Assembly: GCA_033557685.1 (NCBI GenBank)
Contig: JAWQRN010000252.1
Location: forward strand, 1-32,936
DNA length: 32,936 nt
Direction: 5' to 3'
From: Sperchopsis tessellata
Lineage: Eukaryota > Arthropoda > Insecta > Coleoptera > Hydrophilidae
The position numbers were made by a program, and so were the translations under genes. Within the stretch, counting starts at the first letter, position 1. Each line of letters starts with the position of its first letter. This document shows, in pieces, positions 20,790 to 30,620 of the stretch. The notes beneath the pieces were generated by a model. That model did not search any database. It was not told where the DNA came from and saw only the letters and a program-made list of their open reading frames with translations.

Positions 20790-21205
20790 AATTTGGAATT
20801 TTGGCGGACTCTAAGACGGAAAGGGTGGATTTGTATATGAATGATCATCATCTAAGACTAAGAGGTCATGTTGGCATAGAAGGAAATTAAATTGTTGACG
20901 GATATTTTAAGAGGATTTGTTAAATGGACATATGATAAATTTCCAAATTTTAAACAAATCAGAACTATTTGGTCTTATAACTGAAGAACAATGCCTCAAG
21001 TGGTTTCAATATATCTACTCAAACGTGGTTCCAAGAATTGGACAACAAAGGGCTGTTAATGATTATTTGTAGAATTAGAGTTAACCAAGGATAATTTCCT
21101 GCCAACCTATTTAAGTTTGTTCTAAATTATAAAAATATCTATAGATGCGGAAACATAGGGTTATTGGAAAATATTTTTCTGGAATGTCACTTGAATAGTT
21201 TCAAT
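20790..21205 (+). pseudogene. LINE C-terminal region, RNase H remnant and zinc-knuckle end
   Basis: The plus strand shows RLRGHVGIEGN near 20860-20890 (RNase H end, compare HVGI.GNE.AD). It is followed by TQTWFQELDNKG near 21020-21055, ICRIRVNQG near 21065-21090, FPANLFKFVLN and YRCGNIGLLENIFLECHLN (21140-21195). The spacing matches the C-terminus of Jockey/R1-like LINE proteins in insects (PWF..L..R...I.RIR..H......L.......C.CG....I.HI...CP). Its orientation matches the two LINE fragments upstream. However, an RNase H block occurs both here and at 18.9 kb, so at least two elements are involved. Confidence 0.6.
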
Positions 21206-22875
21206 TTTGCAGAATTTTTTAGTAATTTGAACAATATTAATATGGAAATGTCCTCAAATTTAAAATATTCATTAGCTACTACAATTTTAGTAATAAGTAA
21301 AATCCTTTTTCATTTTATATGTAAATCAAGTATAGAAGATTAGTTAAGTACGTACATGAATTTTCTCTCATTGGTTACCTTTCCGTATGAAAATCCAGTA
21401 TTCGTTTTTATCCATAGAGCCGATAAAGAATGGTCTTGGCATTTATTTGCTCATTTATGTTAAGTGTGATTTAGTTTAGATAATTTAGATTAAGTATAAA
21501 GCAATTGTTGTGACCTTATTGATTTAGTCACTACTTATAATTTATACTCGAAGGACCATCTTCCCTTGTGAAGAAAGAAAAAAATGATGCTACTTCTTGA
21601 GTCGATTGAATTTACTTCAATTTTTATTTTCACACGTTCACTGTTGTGAAATATAAGACAAGACTGCTTGAACGGACAATGACAACCTTCAATGGTGCTG
21701 GTGGAGGGTGTGAGACCCTAAATTAGATCGGCACTTATAAAGGCAGGTACCTACATTTAAGGTTGGCTTAAACAACAATAAAAAATAAAACTGGCAGATT
21801 GGAAATGCAAAATGCTCTAAAACAATCAACCATCCATTCGAATAAAATGATCAACATTATTGCTTGAGACAACCATTACTTATGCTCATGCAGTCTACTG
21901 AACAACTGAAAAATGCAATTCTAAGATTTGTATTTAAGCTTCAAAGCTATGCTCTTATATCTCGTCCTAGGAACAATTTGGGTTGGCTTACCTTGATACT
22001 CTAACCACAACCACTGACCCAGTTTGAATTTCAAGATCTAGGGAGAATAGAAAAGTAATGATTACACTTCAATGAACTTCTTACTATTCTACTTCATTTA
22101 TTCTCAGCGCTTCAAAATTGTAGAACGATCTTTCAGTTCAGATACTTTTTGCTCTTTCGGTTTGATGTTTTGAAGTCTAGATCAGAGGTTAACTTTTTGA
22201 TTTATAGTTATCAAAACTGTAATGTGATTTTTACTAGTATTCCCGATACTTTTTTTCTCTATACCATTAATTGGTAAACCTCTGTTGTTCTGGGTTTGTT
22301 TTTATTTTTCTGGGCCATTTCTCATTCACAACCAATTGTTTGCCTCTCGTATCCTCAAATAATACGAAAGGTGAATAGGTAGAGATAACCCTTTACTGAT
22401 ACATACACCCCAACTAGAAGAAGGAAACATATGAATTTTAGAACGTTATATTTGAAATATAGTAGTAATAATAACATTATACTCGAAATAATATTGGCAA
22501 CTGAACAAAATGGCAATTTTTAGTAGATTTCATAAAATGGCTACCTTTGATAACAGGTACTTAATGTTACAGACGGAAAGTTGACATATTGCTTGGGATT
22601 GGCCAATTCAATATTTTGAACAGAATTTCCTATTCCTTGTGGCGAAAAATTGTGAACCTCAAATCTAACATTGTTTTCAAATCATCAATAATGGAAGTCT
22701 AAGATGGTCTAAGAATGCGCTATTTCTTTAAAATTACGCTGGTCTGCGGTTTATTTTTTTTTTCTGAGGTCAAGATTGTATAGCTATTCTTTTATATTTG
22801 ATTGGATTTTTAAAAAGTTGGTATTATGGAAAGAAATCATATAACAAAGCAGACTGAGAGATCTTTTCAAGAACT
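21206..22875. other. No recognised feature
   Basis: Low-complexity A+T-rich DNA. No frames over 60 codons, and no domain or repeat noted. Confidence 0.5.
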
Positions 22876-23168
22876 TTTGTGTTTTGCATTTGGAACATCT
22901 CTCTTGAGGCACCAGCAATAGTATGCAAGCATGTTAACAACCCACCGACCCTGGTACCTCTCTTTCATCACTCGAATATCTTACTGAAAGTGCTTGTTCC
23001 TCGCTCTAATCCCCAAAGTTTCAAGTAATATAAATGCGAGATAAGAAAGTAAATGTCCATGGTCATACGTGCACCAAGAAACTGGAAGCTCCGAGAGCTT
23101 GTGCGAGAACATTGCGAAAACCTAGTTTCAGGCCAAGTCTTGTTTCCCAGACACGTTTGACATAGTAC
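22876..23168 (-). pseudogene. Fragment of an uncharacterised repeated arthropod protein family
   Basis: Minus strand, in changing frames: LGNKTWPE (near 23150), FQFLGARMTMDIYFLISHLYYL (about 23020-23085), then ERYQGRWVVNMLAYYCWCLKRDVPNAKHK (about 22880-22970, written here as motif pieces: RYQGRW, MLAYYCW, LKRDVP). I recognise this order from a family of unnamed proteins found in many copies in insect, tick and cnidarian genomes (LGC.MS.K.HFL.SHL..FP.N.G, GERFHQDI..ME.RYQGRW, M.ADYCW.LKRD.P...HKR). The conserved DI of FHQDI survives as DIRVMKERYQ. Its biochemical role is unknown to me; multiplicity suggests it is carried by a transposable element. In-frame stops show it is broken, and only the last 90 or so residues remain. 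Confidence 0.7.
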
Positions 23169-24659
23169 TCGAGTATCTCAGGCATAGAAATATTTGGTGT
23201 GAACTTATTTGGTGTACAAGGTGGCTACAGCACTAAGGTTATATTTTTGAATTCGGCATGCACTGAATATACAACAACAGCAATAAAAATCTTGATCTCA
23301 ACAATGACGCAGACCAGTGTTATCCCAACGGTGTAAGGTCTAGATACATCGAAAGTCGTTCAATAATACTCTGCGAAAAAATCCAACGATGTGGAATGGT
23401 TCTGTTTAAATATTTCTTCCAAATTGTCGAGGTGCCTCATATAGTAAAAATCGATGTTTGACTTATTTTGAGCATTAATTGCATCTAATTTATAATATTG
23501 TTCCATTTTGAAATTTTGAAATTTTTTTACTATAGGTCGAAAATGCCACAATCAGATAAAAATATGTTAAATTATCAAATAAGTAGCAAATAATATCAAT
23601 TTCCTATAGTCAACATCCATCTCTTTATCCATAATTTTTTTTCCAGATTTGACTAAAAATTTTAATTTTTCTAGCTCGTTTTGCACAGTTTTGATAAAAG
23701 TGATATACCATCGTTAACACAATTTGGAATAGAATTCAAAACTATTACAAACATATAAATTACTATTTTACGATAAACACCTTGTATAATAGCTACTTCA
23801 AATTGTGGATAATGTAACTGACGCATCTTTGCGTTTTCTTTCAAAACATTTCAAGAAAGAAATGTCAGTATATACAGACAGTAAGTGTACCGTAAAATAT
23901 AGTTTTTAAGAAATTTCTTACTTTGTGGCAATTCTAATATAAATATTTTCCGTATTTGTAAAATGTCTATTACATTCAATTTATTAAAATTTCTGTTCTA
24001 TTTTCTAAATTTAAGACAAACTTCACATGTATATGTAAGCAGTTTAGCATGCCTTTATAAACAGGTATTGTGAACACGTGCATGCATATGTGCTAAAAGT
24101 TACTCTGATAAATTAAATACGGGTACCTCCTAAAACCCTCCAGGGGTGGGCCTAAACATATTTACAATAGTGTAGTTGCTTGACTTGACTTATTCATTAT
24201 GAATAGGGTGTATAATGGAAAGCATTAAATGCGTTTACCTATATACATTTCTGACATTATTGGAATTATTGTTGTCACATTAGCTAAACAAAGACAATTT
24301 ACGTTCTACCAATCTCTAATAGTATTTCAATAGTTACTGTAAGCAGTACATAATGTCAAAAATGGGACTCTTGTTCAACATAAAAATAATAAATTTTCTG
24401 AAGTCAATAATTTACTATATTGGTTTCTAATAAACCTTTTATTTTTTAAAATATAAGAACAAATCCAAATAAGAATTTGCGTAAAATCCCTTGAAAGGTG
24501 CTGCCTTTAAAAATGTATTTTACCTTCAACCTTTTACACAGCACATCCGCAGAGTGCCATTCCAGTACCTACATTATCATACTAATTAATTGTAGAACTT
24601 TTCATATCAAGGCAGATTGGAGTTAGTTTCGGAAACTTGGAAATTAACAGAACCTTTGC
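23169..24659. other. No recognised feature
   Basis: A 63-codon minus frame at 23360-23551 is rich in N, F and Y and unrecognised. The rest is A+T-rich with nothing supportable. Confidence 0.45.
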
Positions 24660-25440
24660 CTCATAAACAGCGAAGAAGAGTCAAAGTCGATCCCGCGTAC
24701 TCGTAGTAAACATACCGAATGTGCTCGGCAACATAGATAATGCAAAGCTCTTAACAGAAAACAATCCAAATGCAATCTTGTGCGAACAATTAGCCAGTTT
24801 CTCAAATGAAAACACAATCAATAATTCACAGTATTTGAATTCCGCGCTGCAGGCGGCTTGCTCTTTTCACCGTCAGCACCCACGACCGAATCAACCCGAT
24901 CCAACCCGAGCAATTCACATACTAATCTTACTTTCTGTCAGCTGCTCGCTTCTAAAGCAGTACATCGTCTGCTTGCTTAGTAAAGTTTAGTTTCGATTTT
25001 ATTTGTTTAAGTGTCCCGCTAAGTGTGTTGTGTGTGATTCTACCAAGCAACGACGTACCTTATCCCTAACTAAAGTTACTGGATACATCCAACGCTTCTT
25101 AAAAGGTAAAACAAACGCATACACTGCAATTCCGGGAGAGTTGTAGGTTATAGAAGGGCACGAGGTTATACACCCCGTTCAATAGGTCACGCCCTCTTCC
25201 AAACACAACCTTCTTTCAATCCCTTAACAATACTAATCTTCTACCTGCTAATTTCACGCATAAACAAACGGCACATGATGTTTTCAATGCAATGTTTTCT
25301 TTCCTGTTAGTGGGCATGTTCGCGCATATTGTTGACGGGTTCGCCAATGAATCGGGGCTTCCCGATATGAACCGATGTACAACCGACCTGAACCTATCAC
25401 TTTATTCACTTAGAGCGGGACCCCTTGTTTTAGATTGCTG
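24660..25440 (+). promoter_or_regulatory. GC-richer island, possible 5' exon/promoter of a host gene
   Basis: This block is visibly richer in G+C than its surroundings (for example 24845-24915 and 25110-25210, and 25320-25440). It contains a plus frame of 89 codons (24721-24990) without a recognised domain. A good consensus 5' splice site, AAAAG|GTAAAAC, sits at 25103-25112. A perfect hairpin, ATCGGG GCTT CCCGAT, lies at 25351-25366. These features would fit an untranslated first exon read rightwards, with the rest of the gene outside the window. They do not prove it: there is no TATA box or initiator I can place with confidence, and no conserved protein. Confidence 0.25.
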
Positions 25441-26690
25441 ATAATTTACAAAACAAAAAAGTCACATTGAAAGGTTTCTGAAGGACCTGGTGGTGTGTTT
25501 GGCTCCATTGTATGCCCTATTTACTGCTGCACACCTTTTATTTCTATTCAACGAAATTAACCAGTCCATTCTTCGCTTCAAGGGTGACAGTCCTCTTTTC
25601 TTTGACGGTACGTGTCGTACCGGAGTTTTGACTTGTTCAAATTGGGGGTTTTGTTAACAGGAAACCGACTGTGCATGATAAAGGCTTTGTAACATACAGA
25701 ATTAAATTAGAGATGCGTAATTATTTTGTTAACCATTATCAAATATGATGAATATAAACACAGCATGAGATTTATTCATAATACCTTTAGATATATTTTC
25801 TTATTAGTTGTTTACTGCGTGATCACTGCAAGCAATGGAGCGAACATTTTTTCCATATACCTTCATGAACCAATCTTGCTCAGCTGTTTGTTCTATTCAT
25901 AAACATCATTTTTGAAGTGACACCTGGGTAGCTATTCTCAATCCAGAGTTCTTGCGTTCAGAGAAATAACGGCTTTGTGATAATACCCACCAATTTACCG
26001 GGCTCTTATATCATATACACTCCGATAGCTACAGCCTATAAGAACATATCAAAAGCACTGTGACGACATGATAACGTGCTAAATTCAGCTATCTCATTTC
26101 ATACTATGTAGATCTCATATCGCTATTTCACGGGCAGGGGTAGAGTTACGGATTTGTATTTAATTTTTAACCACAACGGAAACATAACCTTACACCACGT
26201 TGTGATATTTTATAATAAAGTAGTTGACAAGTAGTGTCAATTAGTAATTTTAACAGTTTGTTTACTGAGAAATATATTTTAAATTCCTGCCAATATTAAA
26301 ACCAAGTTCCCCCCTGTCTTTAAAACAGTGTGTATGACCTATGCCCAGGCTAATATCTGTTTACATATTACCATAACAGACCATTATCTTAGACCTAATT
26401 GCACAAAAATTAGGTATGATACACCAACTAATTTCATATTTTTATTATCGCCTTCATAATAGGGGTACTCGATATGATAATCCGCCGATTCACCTCTTAC
26501 CACACTCACTAGTATAGCAAATTCTTATATTTTCTAACTTCAAATCAATTCAGTGTATAGTTCGTACAAATTTCCCAAATGGTTTGTTATGTTATATATG
26601 TTATATTTATTTATAGTTAAACTTACACGTGTTGTGATCGTTATTCTTTTAATGCTTCCAACTGCTCTAGCCATCTTCATTCATATTACA
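25441..26690. other. No gene; two stray copies of the fold-back core motif
   Basis: CACCACGTTGTGATATTTTA near 26196 and ACACGTGTTGTGATCGTTAT near 26627 resemble the core units of the 9.1-10.1 kb element. GGTACGTGTCGTACC near 25609 is a small palindrome. The 71-codon hydrophobic frame at 26553-26768 runs into the hAT-type element and looks like chance. Confidence 0.4.
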
Positions 26691-26698
26691 CTAATTAT
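26691..26698. repeat. Target-site duplication, left copy
   Basis: CTAATTAT directly precedes the TAGTTCTG end of the hAT-type element. It fits the hAT target preference for T at position 2 and A at position 7. Confidence 0.8.
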
Positions 26699-27504
26699 TA
26701 GTTCTGTCGACTATTGGTTTGTTTTGACTAGTCTATTAACGAAAGGCGATAGTCCTCTAGTCGCTTAATCGAATATCCGCGATTACGAAAATGGAGAGTC
26801 GATTTTCACCTAGTCGGTTTTCAACTAGTTGATTAATCAATTATTCACCTAATAATAAATTTTTGTTATTTATGAAAATTTAAATTCGAAAATTTGAGAT
26901 TAAGTTTTATTAAAAATGGTTGACAACATAAATGATTTTCATCACTTCCAGTTGTACCGGAAGTCGTTAATCCTTATTTCTAAAATAATACCCTATTTTT
27001 ATTTTATTAGGGTTTTTAATTTTACGCATAATTGTAAGGTAATTTTATTAATAATATGTATCTTTACATCTGTAGGTATTGTTTTTGAGAAAATTTTGTT
27101 TTAAATTTAGAATTTTAATTTGAAACGTTTCAGTTATATTCAACTTAAATTGTAATTTTGAAGAACATTTATATTTTCAATAATTTCCGGTTATACCGAA
27201 TGTTGTTACAACTTCCTTATTTTAAATAGAATATTATTTTTTTATTACTGTTTTGTTAAATTTTGCAAATGTATAGAAATAATTGCAAGATGTACTTACT
27301 TCACTTCTAGACCCTAAATACTTGCAGCAGTTGCGACTATCTGTTATTAAATTAGCCGGTAATCGATTAATTGAAAGAACTAGATAGTCGATTTCGATTA
27401 GTCGATGGTCAACTAATCGAAATCGAAATCTATTATTTACTTCTTTAGATTAGTCGATTACTAGCCATGTAAAAATCGGTAGTCGATTATCTTTAGCAGC
27501 ACTA
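26699..27504. mobile_element. Non-autonomous hAT-type element (806 bp)
   Basis: The right end read inward on minus starts TAGTGCTGCTAAAGATAA, then TCGACTACCGATTT. The left end reads TAGTTCTG, then TCGACTATTGGTTT. The two are terminal inverted repeats that differ by a clean loss of about 10 bp (CTAAAGATAA) on the left. The element is flanked by perfect 8-bp duplications CTAATTAT (26691-26698 and 27505-27512). Ends of the form YARNG and an 8-bp nTnnnnAn duplication are diagnostic of the hAT superfamily. Both subterminal zones (26740-26850 and 27350-27500) are packed with TAGTCGATTA-like motifs in both orientations, as expected for transposase binding sites. The interior contains no transposase and includes a duplicated module with a dyad. 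It must have depended on a transposase supplied elsewhere; the hAT fragments at 13.6-15 kb are not evidently its source. Confidence 0.85.
26939..27260. repeat. Internal duplicated module with ACTTCC...GGAAGT dyad
   Basis: Unit 1 (about 26915-27060) and unit 2 (about 27160-27290) inside the hAT-type element align over their length at a period of about 240 bp. Each carries a dyad: ACTTCCAGTTGTACCGGAAG at 26944 and ATTTCCGGTTATACCGAATG at 27183. Both dyads are followed by GTTRTWA-type sequence and then TCCTTATTT or TTCCTTATTT. The units have diverged considerably. Confidence 0.55.
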
Positions 27505-27512
27505 CTAATTAT
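27505..27512. repeat. Target-site duplication, right copy
   Basis: CTAATTAT immediately after the GCAGCACTA end, identical to the left copy. Confidence 0.8.
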
Positions 27513-27528
27513 ATATAAGGGTGTGCCA

Positions 27529-27800
27529 TTTTCGATGGTATTAAATAATAAATGCCGTTAATAATAAGATAGATGATAACTACTTCTTCTTATCCAATTT
27601 TTTTGCGATAATTAATATGGTCAAAACAGACATGTATCGAAAATTTCTGAGCTTCAGGGAGAAATTGAAAAGTTCGGCTTTTTCCATGTGACCATTACCC
27701 GGTTTTTTTTATAAATTTGGAAAACTTGCAGTGTCGCTTTTTATTATAATTACAGTGGCGTATTCAAAAATATAATATATACAAAATTATTTGAATTATG
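27529..27800 (+). repeat. Repeat family R, copy R1
   Basis: Shares with R2 and R3 the order GATAATTAATATGGTCAAAA, then a GAGAAATTGAAAA segment (27660-27675), a poly-T/ATAAATTT stretch, and the core ACAGTGGCGTATTCAAAAAT (27753 on). It is the most diverged of the three direct copies. The CAGTGGCG core looks like the end of a terminal inverted repeat of a DNA transposon, but homology runs through it on both sides. Confidence 0.6.
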
Positions 27801-27956
27801 AAAAACAAAATAATATTTTTTTTTAAACGCAGACCTAAAATACGTTATTTATGAATTGGAAATTCATTTTTGATTGATTTAGTTCTCTTTTCGATCGTTA
27901 AGAACGTAATTTTACCGACCTAAGTTTTTGAGAGGGCCGTCTATCAAATGTTTTTC

Positions 27957-28493
27957 AAATAATACGGATTAAGGGGGCAGCAGCCAAAGCCCCAATATTT
28001 TAGGGACCCCCAAATTATAAAATTAAAATATATACTACAAATAAAAAAGTAACAAGGAATTCGTGAGTAAACATCAGATTAGAAAGACTTATATTGTTTA
28101 TATTTTCATTAGTTTTTAGCGTGTCAATTGCCATCGTATCAATCGAACGAAATATATGTATATTTATCTAATGCGCATTGCAAATAATAAAGAATTATTG
28201 TGGAAAGAAACTGAATTAAACACAGGCTGTTTTTAAATATGTGCATACTTTTCATTCCGGGTAGTGAGTAGAATATGAAATTATATTTTTTTTAAAATGG
28301 TATAAATATTGAATTTCAATTCAATATCAGTATATTTGTATTCAGTCTATAGAATCAAATTAAATTTTCTTTACTATATTCGTATACCAATAAGATAACC
28401 AGCATCTTTCCTAGTAAACAGAAATCAGTTTGATGCAAGAATCACGGCAAAATATTCAGCCAGAGGCCTTATAAGAGTTTGATCCGCCACTGG
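27957..28493. mobile_element. Possible non-autonomous DNA element with eroded left end
   Basis: The right end reads GAGTTTGATCCGCCACTG (28476-28493), which on minus starts CAGTGGCGGATCAAAC, a common end of hAT-like elements. The left side near 27965 reads ACGGATTAAGGGGGCAGCAG and continues with AAAGCCCC and GGGACCCCC. This resembles the eroded mirror end (GCGGATTAAGGGGGC). No target duplication was found. A perfect 22-bp palindrome (28306-28327, ATATTGAATT and AATTCAATAT arms) lies inside. Confidence 0.3.
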
Positions 28494-28777
28494 ATGTTAC
28501 ATATTATGTTATTGATAATGTATCTCAAATATAAGAATATACAGCATATTCTTATATTTTTAGACTTAACAAATAAATCAGCAATGTTTATAGTTCCTAG
28601 AAATTCTACAAATGGTGTATGATGGTTGGCTGTCGCAAAGGAACAAGTTGGCATCTAATAAGTGTTTCTTCAGGTATACTTTATGGTTTTAATAAACAAA
28701 TAAGTACTATAATAGTACCATGAAGACCATAGGAAAAGTTAAAGAAAAATTTCGCAATTTTAATTTTTAATAAGACT
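28494..28777. other. A+T-rich spacer, no recognised feature
   Basis: A 61-codon minus frame at 28469-28654 has no recognised motif. Confidence 0.4.
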
Positions 28778-29018
28778 CCTAAACGCTGTTATACGCCATA
28801 TCTTCTCCATTCATATTACTTTTTTTTATTCTTTTTTTTTTTGAGATAACTAATACGGTCAAAACAAAAATTAATTATCTATAACAATTTATGAGTTGCA
28901 GAGAGAAATTGAAAAGTTTTTTGACAAGTTTTATAAATAGTCAAATTTCACTTCTTGATACAGTGGCTTACAAAAATATATTTATTTATTATATTATATT
29001 TCAAATATAGGAATATTA
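28778..29018 (+). repeat. Repeat family R, copy R2
   Basis: This 241-bp unit begins CCTAAACGCTGTTATACGC (28778), which recurs identically at 29019 and starts R3, so R2 and R3 were tandem. It contains ACTAATACGGTCAAAACAAA, GCAGAGAGAAATTGAAAA, TTGACAAGTTTTATAAATA and the core ACAGTGGCTTACAAAAATAT. No coding capacity. Confidence 0.8.
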
Positions 29019-29079
29019 CCTAAACGCTGTTATACGCAATACCTTCTTCATTCATGTTATACAAATAATATACCTTGTA

Positions 29080-29103
29080 CCAGGTCTGTAAATATGAAAC
29101 CGG
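29080..29103 (+). repeat. mariner left terminal inverted repeat
   Basis: Starts CCAGGTCTGTAAATATGAAA directly after TA. It pairs with 30338-30361 with two differences. Confidence 0.93.
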
Positions 29104-29253
29104 AAGTTGCTCATAGATGCCTCTAGTTGTCAATGTAGTGACTGTCAAACCGCGTCATTGGCGCTTTTTTCTTGTGTTTACATTTGTCAAAGACTTTTAA
29201 CTCACAACAATACAAGTTTCATATAACAACATATTTTTTTCATAGCGTTGAAC

Positions 29254-30285
29254 ATGTCGAATTTTGTGCACGGAAAAAAAACGATTTGCGGACAGCATTG
29301 ATTCTCTGTTACCATTTGAAGAAAACTGCTGCAGAATTGCATCGAATGATTACCGAAGCTTATGGTGAGCATGATCTTGGTAAATCACAGTGCTTTGAGT
29401 GGATTAAAAATTCAAAAGTGGCCATTTTGATGTGAGAAACGAAGAACCTGGAAGACCACCGAGAAAGTTTGAAGACGCCGAATTGCAAACATTGCAATGA
29501 TGATGCTCAAACACAACAAGAACTCGCGGATGAATTAAATGTGACAAGAGAAGCCGTCTCCATACGTTTGAAAGCCATGGGAAGTTCCAGAAGATGGGGA
29601 AATGGGTTCCACATGAACTGAATGAAAGACAGCAGGAAAAACGAAAAACCACTTGAAAAATACTGCTCGCCAGGTACAAAAGAAAATCATTTCTCCATCG
29701 AATTGTGACTGGCGATGAAAAACGGATATATTTCGAGAATCCTAAGCGTAAAAATCATGGGTAACTTCAAGCAATCCAGCGACATCGACTACATGGCCAA
29801 ATCACTATGGACGGAAGACAATGTTCTGTGTTTGGTGGGATCAGAAGAGTGTTATTTGTTATGCGCTGCTAAAACCTGGCGAAACCATTAATACTGAATG
29901 CTACCGACAACATTTGATAGATTTGAACTAAGCATTGCATGAATAACGACCAGAATATCAAAAGAGGCAACACAAAGTGATTTTGCTACATGATAATGCA
30001 CCATCGCACACAGCAAAAACTGGTCAAGGAAACGTTTGAGGCGCTTAGTTTTCAAATACGCATTGCGGCTTACTCACCAGACTTGCCTCCATCCGATTAC
30101 TACTTATTTGCATTGATGTTACACGCACTTGCTAAGCAGCGCTTCACTTCTTACGAAATTGTACGAAAATGGCTCGATTATTGGTTTGCCTCAAAAGAGC
30201 AACAGTTTTTTTTTGGCGTGGCATCCACAAATTTCCAGAGAGATGGGAAAAATGTGTAGCTAGCGATGGGCAATACTTTGAATAA
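29254..30285 (+). pseudogene. mariner transposase, frameshifted
   Basis: This would encode the cut-and-paste transposase of about 345 residues. I start it at ATG 29254 (MSNFVHGKK), which fits mellifera-subfamily proteins beginning MSNFVP or MSSFVP, and end it at TAA 30283-30285 after SDGQYFE; the span of 1032 bp equals the family length. The helix-turn-helix half is readable (DLRTALILCYHLKKTAAE, EAYGEHDLGKSQCFEW, EDAELQ, TQQELADELNVTREAVS). The linker motif WVPHEL is intact near 29605-29625. The catalytic acidic residues are all kept: D in TGDEKRIYF (29714-29716, with W changed to R next to it), D in LLHDNAPSHTA (29992-29994) and D in YSPDLPPSDYYLF (30095-30097). The last two lie 103 nt apart instead of the 105 expected for D34D. 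Frame changes occur after the A-run at 29273-29281, near 29408, near 29580 and between the second and third D, with extra stops. Confidence 0.95.
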
Positions 30286-30337
30286 AATATTTTTTACCGT
30301 TTTCATACAATAAATATGTATCTTCTATAAAAAAAAA

Positions 30338-30361
30338 CCGGTGTCATATTTACAGACCTGA
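30338..30361 (-). repeat. mariner right terminal inverted repeat
   Basis: Ends ...CATATTTACAGACCTGA followed by TA. It mirrors 29080-29103. Confidence 0.93.
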
Positions 30362-30620
30362 TACGTATCATTTTCAATGGTAATTTCAGTTAAAAATTAT
30401 AGAGGATAACTACTTATTTCTTATTCTTTTTTTGACATAATTAATACGGTCAAAACAAAAATTAATTATCTATAACAATTTACGAGCTGCAGAGAGAAAT
30501 TGAAAACTTTTTTGACAAGTTTTATAAATATTCAGATTTCAGTTTTTGATACAGCGGCTTACAAAAATATATTTATTTATTTTATTATATTTCAAATATA
30601 GGCATATTAAAAATAATAGT

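Larger units (their letters stand above)
29080..30361 (+). mobile_element. mariner element (mellifera-type), 1282 bp, with TA target duplication
   Basis: Terminal inverted repeats of 24 bp lie at 29080-29103 and 30338-30361 and agree at 22 of 24 positions (CAGGTCTGTAAATATGA, then CACCGG or AACCGG). They are flanked by TA on both sides (29078-29079 and 30362-30363). The length is typical of a full-length mariner. The single gene inside is broken, so the copy cannot move by itself, but its ends are nearly intact and could in principle still be recognised by a related transposase. It sits inside repeat R3 and is therefore younger than it. Confidence 0.95.
29019..30620 (+). repeat. Repeat family R, copy R3, split by the mariner insertion
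   Basis: The left part 29019-29077 starts CCTAAACGCTGTTATACGC. The right part 30362-30620 continues with ATTAATACGGTCAAAACAAA, GCAGAGAGAAATTGAAAA, TTGACAAGTTTTATAAATA and ACAGCGGCTTACAAAAATAT, very close to R2. A segment at 30364-30425 (TCATTTTCAATGGTA...GGATAACTACTT) is shared with R1 but missing from R2. The mariner at 29080-30361 separates the two parts. Confidence 0.8.

Noticed and set aside
23360..23551. 63-codon minus frame just upstream of the LKRD-family fragment
   Set aside because: Considered as its upstream part, but its N- and Y-rich sequence does not match the family, and the intervening DNA shows no continuation.
26553..26768. 71-codon hydrophobic plus frame
   Set aside because: It crosses the left target duplication and end of the hAT-type element, so it cannot be an old gene.
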